Source: Mucilaginibacter sp. OK098
GTDB lineage: Bacteria; Bacteroidota; Bacteroidia; Sphingobacteriales; Sphingobacteriaceae
Direction: 5' to 3'
NCBI RefSeq assembly: GCF_900142915.1
Contig: NZ_FRCM01000010.1
Coordinates: 62,001-126,000 of the forward strand
Length of the DNA stretch: 64,000 nt
Numbering within the stretch: the stretch's first letter is position 1; the number at the start of each line of letters is the position of its first letter. Below, one piece after another: positions 25,099 to 33,571 of the stretch. A model generated the notes under the pieces. The model did no database searches and had not been told where the DNA came from. It was given only the letters and a program-made list of their open reading frames with translations. The translations under genes and the position numbers were made by a program.

Positions 25099-25635
25099 AT
25101 GACAAAGATTGAGTTTAACACCCTAGTACTACGTCAGGCAACCTCGCTGAGGTCTTATGCACTACATTTTACCCATGACGCAGATGATGCTAACGACCTT
25201 GTCCAGGATACAATGTTGAAGGCGATAACTTATTATAATAAGTTTAAAGAAGGAACAAATTTAAAAGGGTGGTTATACACAATAATGAAAAACACCTTTA
25301 TTAACAACTACCGCCGGTTTATTAAAATGAACACTTTTGTTACCAAAAGCGATGAGATCAGCTCACCAAACCTGGTATTCAGTTCAACAAAAAACCAGGG
25401 CGAGGCTAAGTTTGTGATGGATGATTTGAAAAAAGCTTTAGACAGATTGCCTGCCGATTATTATGTACCCTTCACCATGTATTTTGAAGGCCATAAATAC
25501 CATGAAATTGCCGATCATTTAACAATCCCTATCGGCACAGTTAAAACCCGCATCCACGTTGCCCGCAAGCTATTAAAGAAAAGCTTAAAAGCATACGATA
25601 ATGGCATTGCCAAACCCGTTTACGCCGAATATTAA
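25099..25635 (+). CDS. ECF-type RNA polymerase sigma factor
   Basis: The protein has region 2 with DADDANDLVQDTMLKAITYYNKF followed by LKGWLYTIMKNTFINNYRRF, and region 4 with LDRLPADYYVPFTMYFEGHKYHEIADHLTIPIGTVKTRIHVARKLLKK. The ATG at 25099 gives 178 residues, the normal ECF length; a GTG at 25075 is less likely. No anti-sigma gene is adjacent. It belongs to the small stand-alone ECF group widespread in Bacteroidota and is followed by a strong terminator. Confidence 0.92.
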   Translation: MTKIEFNTLVLRQATSLRSYALHFTHDADDANDLVQDTMLKAITYYNKFKEGTNLKGWLYTIMKNTFINNYRRFIKMNTFVTKSDEISSPNLVFSSTKNQGEAKFVMDDLKKALDRLPADYYVPFTMYFEGHKYHEIADHLTIPIGTVKTRIHVARKLLKKSLKAYDNGIAKPVYAEY

Positions 25636-25670
25636 ATAGTAATTTTCATCTACCTATATATAAGCAAAAG

Positions 25671-25696
25671 CCCGGGTCATTTGATCCGGGTTTTTT
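25671..25696 (+). terminator. Intrinsic terminator after the sigma gene
   Basis: CCCGGGTCA and TGATCCGGG form a 9-bp stem with one G-T pair and a short loop, followed by TTTTTT. Confidence 0.85.
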
Positions 25697-25761
25697 GTTA
25701 ACGGCCTGTCATGGTGAGCCTGTCGAACCACGACGTGCGGAGAGGCCTTTGCCCGCATTGA

Positions 25762-26475
25762 TTATAAAGACATTCCGCCGTCGCAGCCTATTACTTTCCC
25801 GGTCATATATTCATTCCCGGCTAAAAATAATATGGCATTTGCTATTTCGTCCGGCTTACCAACCCGCCCCGCCGGGATCTGCGCAGCATACTGCTTAAAA
25901 GTTTCGCGTTTCTCCTGTTCGGGTAAAAAGTCCCACCAGGCAGTGTCTACTACGCCCGGCGATACCGCATTGATGCGAATCTGGGGTATTTCCTTCGCCC
26001 AAACCGGAACCATAATTTCGAGAGCGCCGTTTAATGCGGCAAGGCCCGAAGTGCCGGGTAATTGTGCCGTTGCAGAAATGGCAGTAACCAGTGTAATGCT
26101 GCCGCCTTGGTTGATAAATGGTAAGGCCGACTGTACTGTATTCAAAATTGGCCAGTATTTTTCTTCAAAGCCCTCGCGCAATACCTGTAATGATAATCCG
26201 GCAAAATTGCCAATGCCTTTACTGCCGCTTAATGAAATTACCAGGTGATCAACAGGGCCATGGCTTTTAAAAAAGCTATCTAACGCTTCGCGGTTGCTGC
26301 TGTCAATAACAGCAGTTTGCAAACCTGTTTGTGCTGCATTTTTCAGTTTATCCGGGTTGCGGCCGGTAATGGTTACCTGTGCCTGCTGGTCTTTAAACTG
26401 CCCGGCTGCAGCAAGGCCAATGCCTGATGAGCCGCCGGCAATAATTATTTTTTTGTTTTTAAATGGATTTTCCAT
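25762..26475 (-). CDS. SDR-family protein with unusual active site
   Basis: The 237-residue protein has the NAD(P)-binding start KKIIIAGGSSGIGLAAA and GRNPDK, and the SDR C-terminal block INAVSPGVVDTAWW plus ILFLAGNEYMTGKVIGCDGG. The usual YxxxK catalytic pair is not seen: the aligned stretch reads GTSGLAALNGALEIM, with no Tyr and with Asn in place of Lys. A related atypical SDR group exists, so this may not be a fault. It lies downstream of an AraC-type gene on the same strand (76 bases between coding regions), which may regulate it. Confidence 0.85.
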   Translation of the reverse strand: MENPFKNKKIIIAGGSSGIGLAAAGQFKDQQAQVTITGRNPDKLKNAAQTGLQTAVIDSSNREALDSFFKSHGPVDHLVISLSGSKGIGNFAGLSLQVLREGFEEKYWPILNTVQSALPFINQGGSITLVTAISATAQLPGTSGLAALNGALEIMVPVWAKEIPQIRINAVSPGVVDTAWWDFLPEQEKRETFKQYAAQIPAGRVGKPDEIANAILFLAGNEYMTGKVIGCDGGMSL

Positions 26476-26551
26476 AGTCTGTTTTAAATATGACGCAAAA
26501 TTGGCTACATATTTAAGCAGTGCTATATACCGGTTTATGCTTTATATTGAT

Positions 26552-27478
26552 CTAATTATGCTTTGTACGATAGTACAGGGGAGTTTCCGTTGTTCCGGCT
26601 TTAAAAAAACGGTTAAAAGACGCAGGATCGCTAAAATCAAGCTTATAAGCAATTTCGGCAACGGACTGATTGGTATATTTAAGTAACGACATCGCTTCCA
26701 TCAGCAGCATTTCTTTAATAGTGTCTGAAGCTGTGTGGCCGGTTATCGTTTTTACAACCCTGTTTAAATGATTAGGGCTTATTGCCAGTAATCCGGCATA
26801 CTCAGCCACCTGGCGTTTGGCAAGATAATGCATCCCTACCAATTTCCGGAAACGTGATACAATGGAAGAATTATCATTCCGGTTGGCATTTATATGAAGC
26901 TGTTGTTTTTCATAACTCCTTTTGGCTGCCAGTAAAATCAAATACAGGTACATTTTTACTGCTTTAACCCTGCCGGTATCCTGGTGCTGCAATTCATCAT
27001 TAATATTAAAGATCAGCTTAATAACACTGCTGAGCTCGTCTTCTGCCAGGCGGAAAAGCGGTGTGCCTGAAATATCGTAAAAAGGAAATTCTGAGGCCAT
27101 TTTTACGGATGGTACCAGCTCATTCAAAAAATCGGGACTGAAGAGCATATAATAACCGAAGGCATCGGCACTGATGTTGTTCTTCGCGAATACCTGGTTT
27201 GGATAGGTTAAAGAGATAGTACGCGGCTGGTGCTGATATACGTCAAGGCCAATTTTCATGTCAAGCGTACCTTCAACCGTAATGCTTATCCTGTAAAATG
27301 CAGATTTAAGCGGTCCTACCGAGCCGATCAGTCCTTCGCTTGAATACAACTCAAAGCCCTCAATATGCTTTGCCCTGTCTAAATTATTATAACCGAAGGC
27401 AGAAGGCGTATGTTCACGATGCACATGCCTGAACTTGTCAAGATCATAAACAGGTATATCAGCGTTATGGTTTTTCAT
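26552..27478 (-). CDS. AraC-family transcriptional regulator
   Basis: The protein has an N-terminal sensing domain (about 1-185) and a C-terminal double helix-turn-helix, with AEYAGLLAISPNHLNRVVKTITG and VAEIAYKLDFSDPASFNRFFKAGTTETPLYYR. The ATG at 27478 gives 308 residues; an upstream TTG at 27496 is less likely. It has the same domain plan as the AraC gene at 50390-51343. The SDR gene follows on the same strand and is a likely target. Confidence 0.9.
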   Translation of the reverse strand: MKNHNADIPVYDLDKFRHVHREHTPSAFGYNNLDRAKHIEGFELYSSEGLIGSVGPLKSAFYRISITVEGTLDMKIGLDVYQHQPRTISLTYPNQVFAKNNISADAFGYYMLFSPDFLNELVPSVKMASEFPFYDISGTPLFRLAEDELSSVIKLIFNINDELQHQDTGRVKAVKMYLYLILLAAKRSYEKQQLHINANRNDNSSIVSRFRKLVGMHYLAKRQVAEYAGLLAISPNHLNRVVKTITGHTASDTIKEMLLMEAMSLLKYTNQSVAEIAYKLDFSDPASFNRFFKAGTTETPLYYRTKHN

Positions 27479-27529
27479 CAGCTTAAGCTCCCACAAATGT
27501 AAATTATCTTAATTTAAAACTCAACAAAG

Positions 27530-27612
27530 ACAACCCAATCTCCAACTAATCTCTAATCACTTGCCTCTGGTCTCTAATCTCCGCCTCTAATCTCTAATCC
27601 CTATCTTTACCC
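27530..27612. repeat. CTCTAATC word repeat
   Basis: Variants of CTCTAATCTC recur about six times just before the cytochrome b5 gene. The reverse-complement word (AGATTAGAG) and then CTCTAATC again appear after it (27843-27930). The gene is thus enclosed by this low-complexity repeat. Confidence 0.5.
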
Positions 27613-27613
27613 C

Positions 27614-27859
27614 ATGGATCAGCTCCTCACATATACAAAATCACAACTTGCCCTACGCAACGGACAGGATAAGCCCGAAGTGTGGATTGCCTATAAAGGG
27701 ATTATTTATGACGTATCGCGAAGCAGGCTATGGCGCAACGGCAAACACTATGAACACTGGGCCGGCCAGGACCTCACCGCCGAACTCGGCGATGCCCCTC
27801 ATGATGAATGGGTGTTTCAGAACCTGGATGTGATAGGGAAATTAGAGGTTAGAGATTAG
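27614..27859 (+). CDS. Cytochrome b5-like heme-binding domain protein
   Basis: The 81-residue protein is a minimal cytochrome b5/steroid-binding-like domain: VWIAYKGIIYDVSRSRLWRNG, then KHYEHWAGQDLTAELGDAPHD. His residues in YEHWAGQDLT and APHDE are candidate heme ligands. The usual HPGG motif is absent. There is no signal or membrane segment. It is short but normal for this bacterial subgroup. Electron partner unknown. Confidence 0.78.
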   Translation: MDQLLTYTKSQLALRNGQDKPEVWIAYKGIIYDVSRSRLWRNGKHYEHWAGQDLTAELGDAPHDEWVFQNLDVIGKLEVRD

Positions 27860-27930
27860 AGACCAGAGATTAGAAAAATTTAATCGCTGCAAAGTTCAAC
27901 TAACCTCTAATCTCCAGCCTCTAATCACTA

Positions 27931-28848
27931 TTACACTATTTCAAACTTCGATAAATTCACAAACTCCTGTACTCTCGCAGCAATTTCTTCCTGTGTAAGG
28001 TTCAGGATCTTTTCGGTCCCGAATTTTTCAACACAGAATGATGCCAGTGCAGAACCGAAGATGATGGCGTTCTTCATATTATTAAAATTAACGGTGCCAA
28101 CTTTTGCCATATAGCCAATAAAACCGCCTGCAAACGTATCGCCGGCGCCTGTTGGGTCAAACACTTCTGCAAGTGGCAGGGCAGGAGCTGCAAAGATCTT
28201 CCCTTCGCCAAACAGTAATGCACCATGTTCGCCTTTTTTAATGATCAGGTATTTAGGGCCCATGGTTAAAATTTTATTGGCCGCCTTTACCAGGGAATAT
28301 TCGCCCGATAGCTGGCGCGCCTCCGCATCATTAATAGTTAGTACATCAATCATTTTAATGGTAGCCAGCAGATCATCCAGCATAATATCCATCCAAAAGT
28401 TCATGGTATCCAATACAATCAGCTTAGGGCGGTTCTTTAACCTGTTGATAACCGTTTGTTGTACCTGTGGTGTTAAGTTGCCCAGCATAAGGTATTCACA
28501 ATCCTGGTACGATTCAGGGATGATAGGGTCAAAATCAGCCAGTACGTTAAGCTCGGTTATTAAAGTATCGCGGGTGTTCATATCGTTATGATACTTACCG
28601 CTCCAGAAGAATGATTTTTCGCCGGTCTTTATTTGCAGGCCTTCGGTATCAATGGTGTGCTTGTTAAGATCCTTAATAAAGGCCTGCGGGAAATCATCGC
28701 CAACAACAGCAACAATTTTCACCTTATCATAAAAATAAGAAGCCGCCAAACTTGCAAAAGTGGCAGCGCCACCAACAATTTTATCTGTTTTGCCAAAAGG
28801 CGTTTCAATAGCATCAAATGCAACGGTACCAATAACCAGTAAACTCAT
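27931..28848 (-). CDS. PfkB-family sugar/nucleoside kinase
   Basis: The 305-residue protein carries the two PfkB signatures: GGAATFASLAASYF near residue 26 and DPTGAGDTFAGGFIGYM near 235, where the GAGD Asp is the catalytic base. It also has the block VLTINDAEARQLSGE. It should phosphorylate a sugar or nucleoside in the cytoplasm with ATP. It is closest in style to adenosine/ribokinase-like proteins, but the substrate cannot be read from the sequence. No partner genes are adjacent. Confidence 0.9.
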   Translation of the reverse strand: MSLLVIGTVAFDAIETPFGKTDKIVGGAATFASLAASYFYDKVKIVAVVGDDFPQAFIKDLNKHTIDTEGLQIKTGEKSFFWSGKYHNDMNTRDTLITELNVLADFDPIIPESYQDCEYLMLGNLTPQVQQTVINRLKNRPKLIVLDTMNFWMDIMLDDLLATIKMIDVLTINDAEARQLSGEYSLVKAANKILTMGPKYLIIKKGEHGALLFGEGKIFAAPALPLAEVFDPTGAGDTFAGGFIGYMAKVGTVNFNNMKNAIIFGSALASFCVEKFGTEKILNLTQEEIAARVQEFVNLSKFEIV

Positions 28849-28993
28849 GAATATTAATTAAAAATTTTGCAAATATTGTGAATTTAAGCCACAATTGCTG
28901 CTAATTTAATAAGAGATTAAAATATTTAATAGGCTTAAACTCAGTCACTAAATAAATAAAGTGCATAAATTTTAATTTTTTTTTAAAGAGTTG

Positions 28994-29024
28994 TTGCGTA
29001 ATTACACCGGAAATGATACTTTTG
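28994..29024 (+). promoter_or_regulatory. Promoter of tRNA-Asn
   Basis: TTG at 28994-28996 and a perfect TACTTTTG at 29017-29024 are separated by 20 bases, the expected Bacteroidota arrangement. The tRNA begins 23 bases later. Confidence 0.75.
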
Positions 29025-29047
29025 CACACTCCAAACCGGAAAATGAT

Positions 29048-29121
29048 TCCTGAGTAGCTCAGCTGGTTAGAGCATCTGACTGTTAATCAGAGGGTCGCTG
29101 GTTCGAGCCCAGCCTCAGGAG
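29048..29121 (+). tRNA. tRNA-Asn (GTT anticodon)
   Basis: The 74-base gene folds as a normal tRNA. TCCTGAG pairs with CTCAGGA in the acceptor, AGCTCAGCTGGTTAGAGC forms the D arm, CTGACTGTTAATCAG is the anticodon arm with GTT, and GCTGGTTCGAGCCCAGC is the T arm. CCA is not encoded in full. A mobile-element region starts right after it. Confidence 0.97.
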
Positions 29122-29141
29122 CCTGAAAATCAATGATTTAA

Positions 29142-29168
29142 CCCAACTCTGGCGAGTTGGGTTTTTTT
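29142..29168 (+). terminator. Terminator after tRNA-Asn
   Basis: CCCAACTC and GAGTTGGG form a perfect 8-bp stem with a 4-base loop, followed by seven T residues. Confidence 0.9.
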
Positions 29169-29204
29169 ATTCTCACACATTTCTCACACAATTTCCCAAA
29201 AAAC

Positions 29205-30623
29205 GGATCAGTCGGAAAAGTTGGGGGCTAATAAAGTCAGGCATATATTTTAGCAAGTCTGAAGAGGAAGAAAGTAGTATCTCTTACACCTCTTAAAGTG
29301 GCTCTAAAAGCTTTGACCTTAGCGTTGAATGATGGTACTCCTGTTATCAAAGAAGTTAAGGATAGATTCATAATGTGTTTTTACAGACCTTGCAACGGTT
29401 TTAAAAGCATCAATTCCCGCTTCTTCTACATCGTTATACCATATCGCCAGTCTTTTAAATGCCTGTTGCTTGTTTTTGCAGATGGTGAAGATCTGTCCCA
29501 GCCTCAGTGACAGGTTGTATGCTTTTAACAGCACAGGGTATCTTGGAAAAAGAAGATCAGCTCTTTCTTTCTGTGATACAGTCCATTTGGATTGATGCTT
29601 AAATAGCAGGTATCTGCTCCTTGCCAGTAATTGTTTTAAAGTATCTCCGTTGGTAAACACCTCAGGCTGATGACTTTGTTTGTTCTTTTTAGCTTCCTCT
29701 ATTGCTTTGTTTTCCTGTTCCAGTGCTTCCCAGCGATATTTGATCCTCGCTTCCTGAACTGCATCATAAGCCAGCTTTTGTACATGGAACCGATCTACAA
29801 CCCGCACAGCATTAGCAAAGCATCTGCGGATAGCTTTGATCATGTTAGCCGCCATGTCCACGTTACTTCCTTTACCTTATTCCTTTTACGGAGCGGTATT
29901 CGCTCCAGTACTGCCATGATCTGGTCGGCCTGTGTGCCTTTTATCATGGCCACTATAGCCTTTTTACCGCCCTTGGCTTCTTTGTTGGTAACAATCGTAT
30001 ACAGTTCCCCATTACTTAAGGCAGTTTCATCTATACTCAGGTAAGGGCCTATATTCTCAGCAAACAACATCCATTGATCGGCATGATCCTTCTGATCCCA
30101 GCTATGGAAATCACTCAGGTGATCTTTATATTGCTGGCCAAGTTGTTTCCCGTCTACCTGGTATAAACGGCCTAATAAATGACTACTTATGGGGTGATTA
30201 TCCAAATATACCTTTTAAAAAAGTGCCGAATTCTGTTGTCATTCGCGCACCTTTCCTTACTAATTGCCAGTCTCTTGTGATGATTTCCCCACTTTCCAGT
30301 ACTTCCCATCTCCGTCTTTTAATACAAAGGGCTACCTTATGCCCGCGGATTGGAAAGTCCTGTATACCGGTCTCCGGCAGGAAGCCTTTTGACTCCAGGC
30401 GATGGTTCTCATAGCCCGATGGTACTATATTCTTTTCTTCAAGATAAATATTCAGACCAGTCTCTGTCTGGGTAACATTGGTCAATTCAAAGTATTCTAA
30501 AATACCTTCAGGTAAGATTAGGCGGACAAGCGTTTCGTAAGGAGAGGACAAGGGTGTTCGTATTTGTTTTGCTAATGCAAAATAAATACTTTTCTTATTC
30601 CCCCACAAGAATTTTACTCGATC
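29205..30623 (-). mobile_element. Decayed ISAon1-like insertion sequence
   Basis: The element encodes a transposase in two ORFs on the minus strand, both damaged. The right end (29205-29228, GGATCAGTCGGAAAAGTTGG and on) has a loose inverted match near 30599-30623 (GGATCGAGTAAAATTC on the minus strand). The second end is uncertain. The left end coincides with the point where mobC is cut off, so the IS probably interrupted it. Confidence 0.65.
29237..30608 (-). pseudogene. ISAon1-like transposase, broken by frameshift and deletion
   Basis: ORF 1 (30198-30608, about 136 residues) matches the N-terminal region protein of ISAon1-type elements. ORF 2 (29840-30205) carries SIDETALSNGELYTIVTNK, a DDE-type catalytic block. 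One base is missing near 29853: the frame changes from KEVTWTWR to VDMAANMIKAIRRCF, which should be one continuous sequence. The next part ends early at NRSTIIQR; a few bases later another frame reads SFNAKVKAFRATLRGVRDTT to a stop at 29237. A small deletion there removed the region expected to hold the last catalytic Glu. The transposase cannot be active. Confidence 0.85.
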
Positions 30624-30820
30624 CGGTCAGGGTCAAGACCCTGCCAAAATCTGTTTTGGAAATGCGAGGTACGCTCAATCACATCGCCGCCAATCTCAAC
30701 CAGATCGCAAAGCGGCGCAACCGGGGCGATGACCTGAATGCGATGGAAAGGGCTTTGCTCGAACAGGATATGCGCAGCCTGCGGGGCTTGGTGAAGGATA
30801 TTAATGCCTATATATCATGA
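30620..30820 (+). pseudogene. mobC: mobC, 5'-truncated
   Basis: From about 30620 the frame reads LPKSVLEMRGTLNHIAANLN and on to a stop at 30820, the C-terminal part of plasmid/IME mobilisation protein MobC (relaxosome DNA binding). The first part of the gene is missing and is replaced by IS sequence. The last codons overlap the relaxase start (ATGA at 30817), the normal mobC-mobB arrangement. Confidence 0.8.
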
Positions 30821-31704
30821 TTGGGAAAGTAGGCACAGGTAAAAGTTTCCGGGGCGTGCTGCACTACCTTTTTGAGGGCAGGCGGCAGGAAAGCAAAGAG
30901 CTGCAAATGCAGGAGCTTGAAAAGAAACAGGTGGAGGTGATTGCTTATAACCAATGCTTCGGCACTCGCTTAGAACTGGTGCGGGAAATGATCGAAGTAG
31001 CCAAGCTAAACCCTAATCAATCAAAGCCGGTGTTTCACTTTTCGTTAAGCTTCGCCCACAGCGATGCCGGGAAGTTAGGCCTGCAAGATAAGATCGATAT
31101 GGTAGAAAAGCTGGCCGAAAAATTTGATTTTAAAGACCACCAGTATGTAGTAGTAGCGCACAAAGATACCGTACATGAACATTTGCACATTGTCGCCAAC
31201 CGCATCGGATTTGACGGCAAAACAGCCAGTGACAGCAATAGCTACAAGCATGTGGCCGAGTTCGCCCGGAAGATGGAACTGGAATACAAATTAGAGCAGG
31301 TACTAAGCCCGAATAAATTTTTGAAGCCGGAGCAAAGGGTTGCACAAAGCCAGCGTATTGATATCCTCAAGGAAGCTTTGAAAAAGCACCTCGGGACAGC
31401 GATCAAACAAAGTAAGGATGTGCAGCAGGTCAAAAAGTATATGGAGCAGTGCGGCTATGAAGTAGAGTTAGGCCGGGGTATCGCTTTTACCGATGCACAG
31501 CGCGTCCGCTTTAAAGGTAGCCAGTTCGGCTATGCCTTAATGGATATTGAGAAGAAGCTAAAGCAGGAACAGCTTTTAAAGCAGCAGGAACAAAACAAGC
31601 AGGCGCAATTATTAAGGCAACAACAGGAGGAATTGAAGAAACAGCAACAGCGGGAAAAGAAACAGCAACAGGTACATCAGCACACGCCGGGCATCGGCCG
31701 TTAA
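30817..31704 (+). CDS. Relaxase/mobilisation nuclease (MobB/VirD2-like)
   Basis: The 295-residue protein nicks transfer DNA in mobilisable elements. It begins MIGKVGTGKSFRGVLHYLFE and has FHFSLSFAHSD near residue 75 and HEHLHIVANRIGFDGK near 110, the His cluster that binds the catalytic metal. A long Gln/Lys-rich tail (about 245-290, repeats of KQQEQ) forms a coiled coil. The start overlaps the stop of the truncated mobC. The relaxase itself appears complete, but without MobC and an integrase the element is probably stranded. Confidence 0.9.
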   Translation: MIGKVGTGKSFRGVLHYLFEGRRQESKELQMQELEKKQVEVIAYNQCFGTRLELVREMIEVAKLNPNQSKPVFHFSLSFAHSDAGKLGLQDKIDMVEKLAEKFDFKDHQYVVVAHKDTVHEHLHIVANRIGFDGKTASDSNSYKHVAEFARKMELEYKLEQVLSPNKFLKPEQRVAQSQRIDILKEALKKHLGTAIKQSKDVQQVKKYMEQCGYEVELGRGIAFTDAQRVRFKGSQFGYALMDIEKKLKQEQLLKQQEQNKQAQLLRQQQEELKKQQQREKKQQQVHQHTPGIGR

Positions 31705-31752
31705 CCTGCGCTTATTTTACAATGAACAGATTTATTAAAATTTAATGATGAC

Positions 31753-32421
31753 ATGATGAAACCAAATGAAGAAACCCCAATTGATGAGATCACCTTAACA
31801 TCAGTGTTGAACGAGCACGCAACTGATTTAAAGGAGATCGAAAATTTTATAAAAGAGCAACAACAGCAGATCGATCAAAAGAATGCGCTTATTGCAGAAA
31901 TGGATAAATATACGCAAAAGTTGGTCAGCAGCTTTGAACAGAAATATCAAAAGATCGAGGTCACCGTACCCCCACCAAGTACTTTAGCCATTTCCAAAAT
32001 TGCCAGTGACGGTTTGACCGCCACGAGAACAGCCGTCTTACAGGTATTGCATGAGCTGTTTTCCAAAAACAGAATTTTGGTATTACCGGAGGATGCCGGG
32101 AAAGGCTTTTTAAAGACGATGGCTAAGCGTAGTATGTTAGCTATCATCATTGGCTTGGTTAGTTGGTTCGGCTTTCATAATTTGTATAAGGACAGCCAGA
32201 ACAGCTGCTACCGTAAAGCCTGGTACTGGAACTATTTGATTGCAGACAGCGCTAAAAGGCAGAAATTACAAAGCCAACTGGACAGTCTGAATATATCAAC
32301 GATCAATCAATACCGAACTGACAGTATAGAACGTTACCTCGAAATACAGACAACGGAATTGAAGATTAAGCAATTGGAAAGAGAGGCAGACAGTTTGAGG
32401 AGAATGAAAGGCAAGCCCTGA
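31753..32421 (+). CDS. Mobilisation-associated membrane coiled-coil protein
   Basis: The 222-residue protein has an N-terminal coiled coil (about 15-70), one membrane segment near residues 130-150 (MLAIIIGLVSWFGFHNLY), and a C-terminal coiled coil ending EADSLRRMKGKP. It follows the relaxase by 48 bases on the same strand. Similar proteins often follow mobB in Bacteroidota elements. The function is unknown; a link to the transfer machinery is inferred from context. Confidence 0.7.
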   Translation: MMKPNEETPIDEITLTSVLNEHATDLKEIENFIKEQQQQIDQKNALIAEMDKYTQKLVSSFEQKYQKIEVTVPPPSTLAISKIASDGLTATRTAVLQVLHELFSKNRILVLPEDAGKGFLKTMAKRSMLAIIIGLVSWFGFHNLYKDSQNSCYRKAWYWNYLIADSAKRQKLQSQLDSLNISTINQYRTDSIERYLEIQTTELKIKQLEREADSLRRMKGKP

Positions 32422-32443
32422 AATAATGGTACCGAGGGCCGTG

Positions 32444-32457
32444 GGTTCGAGCCCCAT
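32444..32457 (+). other. tRNA T-arm-like motif GGTTCGAGCCCCAT
   Basis: The 14 bases are the T-loop consensus with stem-like flanks, yet no tRNA surrounds them. The same 14 bases recur at 42723-42736, and the first 11 match the T arm of tRNA-Asn at 29100-29110. It may be a remnant of an attachment site in a tRNA gene. Confidence 0.4.
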
Positions 32458-32466
32458 CATTTACCC

Positions 32467-32501
32467 AAATGTAGCTGGCTACTTTGTAGCCAGCTACATT
32501 T
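32467..32501. terminator. Perfect 16-bp hairpin
   Basis: AAATGTAGCTGGCTAC and GTAGCCAGCTACATTT form a perfect 16-bp stem with a 3-base loop. It lies after the mobilisation genes and may end their transcript in both directions. Confidence 0.7.
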
Positions 32502-32654
32502 CCTAATTATTTATTCCGTCCGTAAATTTTTTACCGGATTCATAAGGCTACAGCTTTTTCATTTCAGTTTCCATTAACCTTACTGCAGGATTTTGAACGG
32601 AGTCCTCCGTCGGTTAAACTCGCAAGACATTGTACTTCTGTATCGAGGAACTTT

Positions 32655-33416
32655 TTAAAAAACCAGCTCAACCCCACTTTTCAACCCCTCATCATACTTT
32701 TCTTTATTGAACTTGTAGAGATATGGTGGCCGGTGGCCGCTAATTTTCCTTTTTTCATTGAGTTTCACGATGATCCCTGCCGCCAGCAGCTTTTTTGTAA
32801 AATTCCGGTCGTCAAGTGATTTAGCCAGGATCGTTTCATACAAACTATGTATTTCAGGTAGGGTAAATTTTTCTTCCAGTAGCTCATAACCTATCGGATA
32901 GTGTGCAATATGCAGGCGGAGCGCTTTCAAGGCTTCTTTAATAATCAATTCATGATCGAACATCATAGGCGGCAAGTCGTTCACGGGCCACCACTGGCAG
33001 GCGGCTTCGAACTCAGCTTTCTCAACTCTCACCTTGGAGAACTCTGTAAGCGTATAAAACGCTACTGAAACGAAATAATCAAATATCCAGGAATCTTCAG
33101 GTATTTCATAGCCCGTCACCTCAGCGATATGTTTTGCGGTAAAACCACTATCAAGTACACGCTTTGGATTACCGAATGATCGAAACTGCTGCAAGAACAA
33201 ACCGGTCAAGCCAGTTCGCGTGAAAGCCACCCTGGCTGCCGCTTCTTCGATTGATTCAGTTCTTTTTATGTAACCACCAGTTACAGTCCATTTATCCACG
33301 GTAAAAGGCTGTTGCAGCAAAACCTTAAGTTCCTTCTCATGATAGCCGAATATGACGTTGTCCACAGCAACATTTAAAAGGAATTTTCCTGAGTCGTTCA
33401 AGATATCATCAGCCAT
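32655..33416 (-). CDS. NUDIX/winged-helix repressor (NrtR/AraR-like)
   Basis: The protein has an N-terminal NUDIX-like fold (about 1-145; GYIKRTESIEEAAARVAF in place of the Nudix box) and a C-terminal winged-helix part (KKLLAAGIIVKLNEKRKISG near 210-235). In Bacteroidota such proteins often repress sugar-use operons. In the Nudix box several catalytic Glu are replaced, fitting a ligand sensor rather than a hydrolase. The start at 33416 (MADDILNDSG) is chosen over 33482, which lies in the promoter. It faces the GH2 operon, and two operator palindromes lie between them. Confidence 0.85.
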   Translation of the reverse strand: MADDILNDSGKFLLNVAVDNVIFGYHEKELKVLLQQPFTVDKWTVTGGYIKRTESIEEAAARVAFTRTGLTGLFLQQFRSFGNPKRVLDSGFTAKHIAEVTGYEIPEDSWIFDYFVSVAFYTLTEFSKVRVEKAEFEAACQWWPVNDLPPMMFDHELIIKEALKALRLHIAHYPIGYELLEEKFTLPEIHSLYETILAKSLDDRNFTKKLLAAGIIVKLNEKRKISGHRPPYLYKFNKEKYDEGLKSGVELVF

Positions 33417-33471
33417 GTCACTCTCCTTAGTTTTAAATAATCCTAGTTGATACTGAAAAATAAAATCCGAG

Positions 33472-33479
33472 CAAATATA
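33472..33479 (-). promoter_or_regulatory. -7 box of the repressor gene
   Basis: The minus strand reads TATATTTG, a perfect -7 box. Its -33 region falls on operator 1 at 33495-33507, so the repressor probably controls itself. Confidence 0.6.
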
Positions 33480-33494
33480 CAATTTTAATCTTTT

Positions 33495-33507
33495 CGTAAA
33501 AAATACG
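33495..33507. promoter_or_regulatory. Operator 1, CGTA-N5-TACG
   Basis: CGTAAAAAATACG is a palindrome with 4-base arms. It lies just upstream of the GH2 -33 box and over the -33 region of the repressor promoter. The second copy is 54 bases away. Confidence 0.75.
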
Positions 33508-33515
33508 GATTGAAA

Positions 33516-33548
33516 TTTGGAATTGATTTTTCTTTTTCTATATCTTTA
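33516..33548 (+). promoter_or_regulatory. Promoter of the GH2-GH3 operon
   Basis: TTTG at 33516-33519 and TATCTTTA (one base off TAnnTTTG) at 33541-33548 are 21 bases apart. Operator 2 follows directly and would cover the transcription start. Confidence 0.65.
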
Positions 33549-33561
33549 CGTAAAATATACG
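33549..33561. promoter_or_regulatory. Operator 2, CGTA-N5-TACG
   Basis: CGTAAAATATACG has the same half-sites and spacing as operator 1. Its position over the start of transcription, 11 bases before the GH2 ATG, fits repression of the operon. Confidence 0.8.
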
Positions 33562-33571
33562 CAAAGGTAAT

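Noticed and set aside
30223..30414. 63-residue plus-strand ORF
   Set aside because: It is opposite the transposase ORF 1 and has no independent support.
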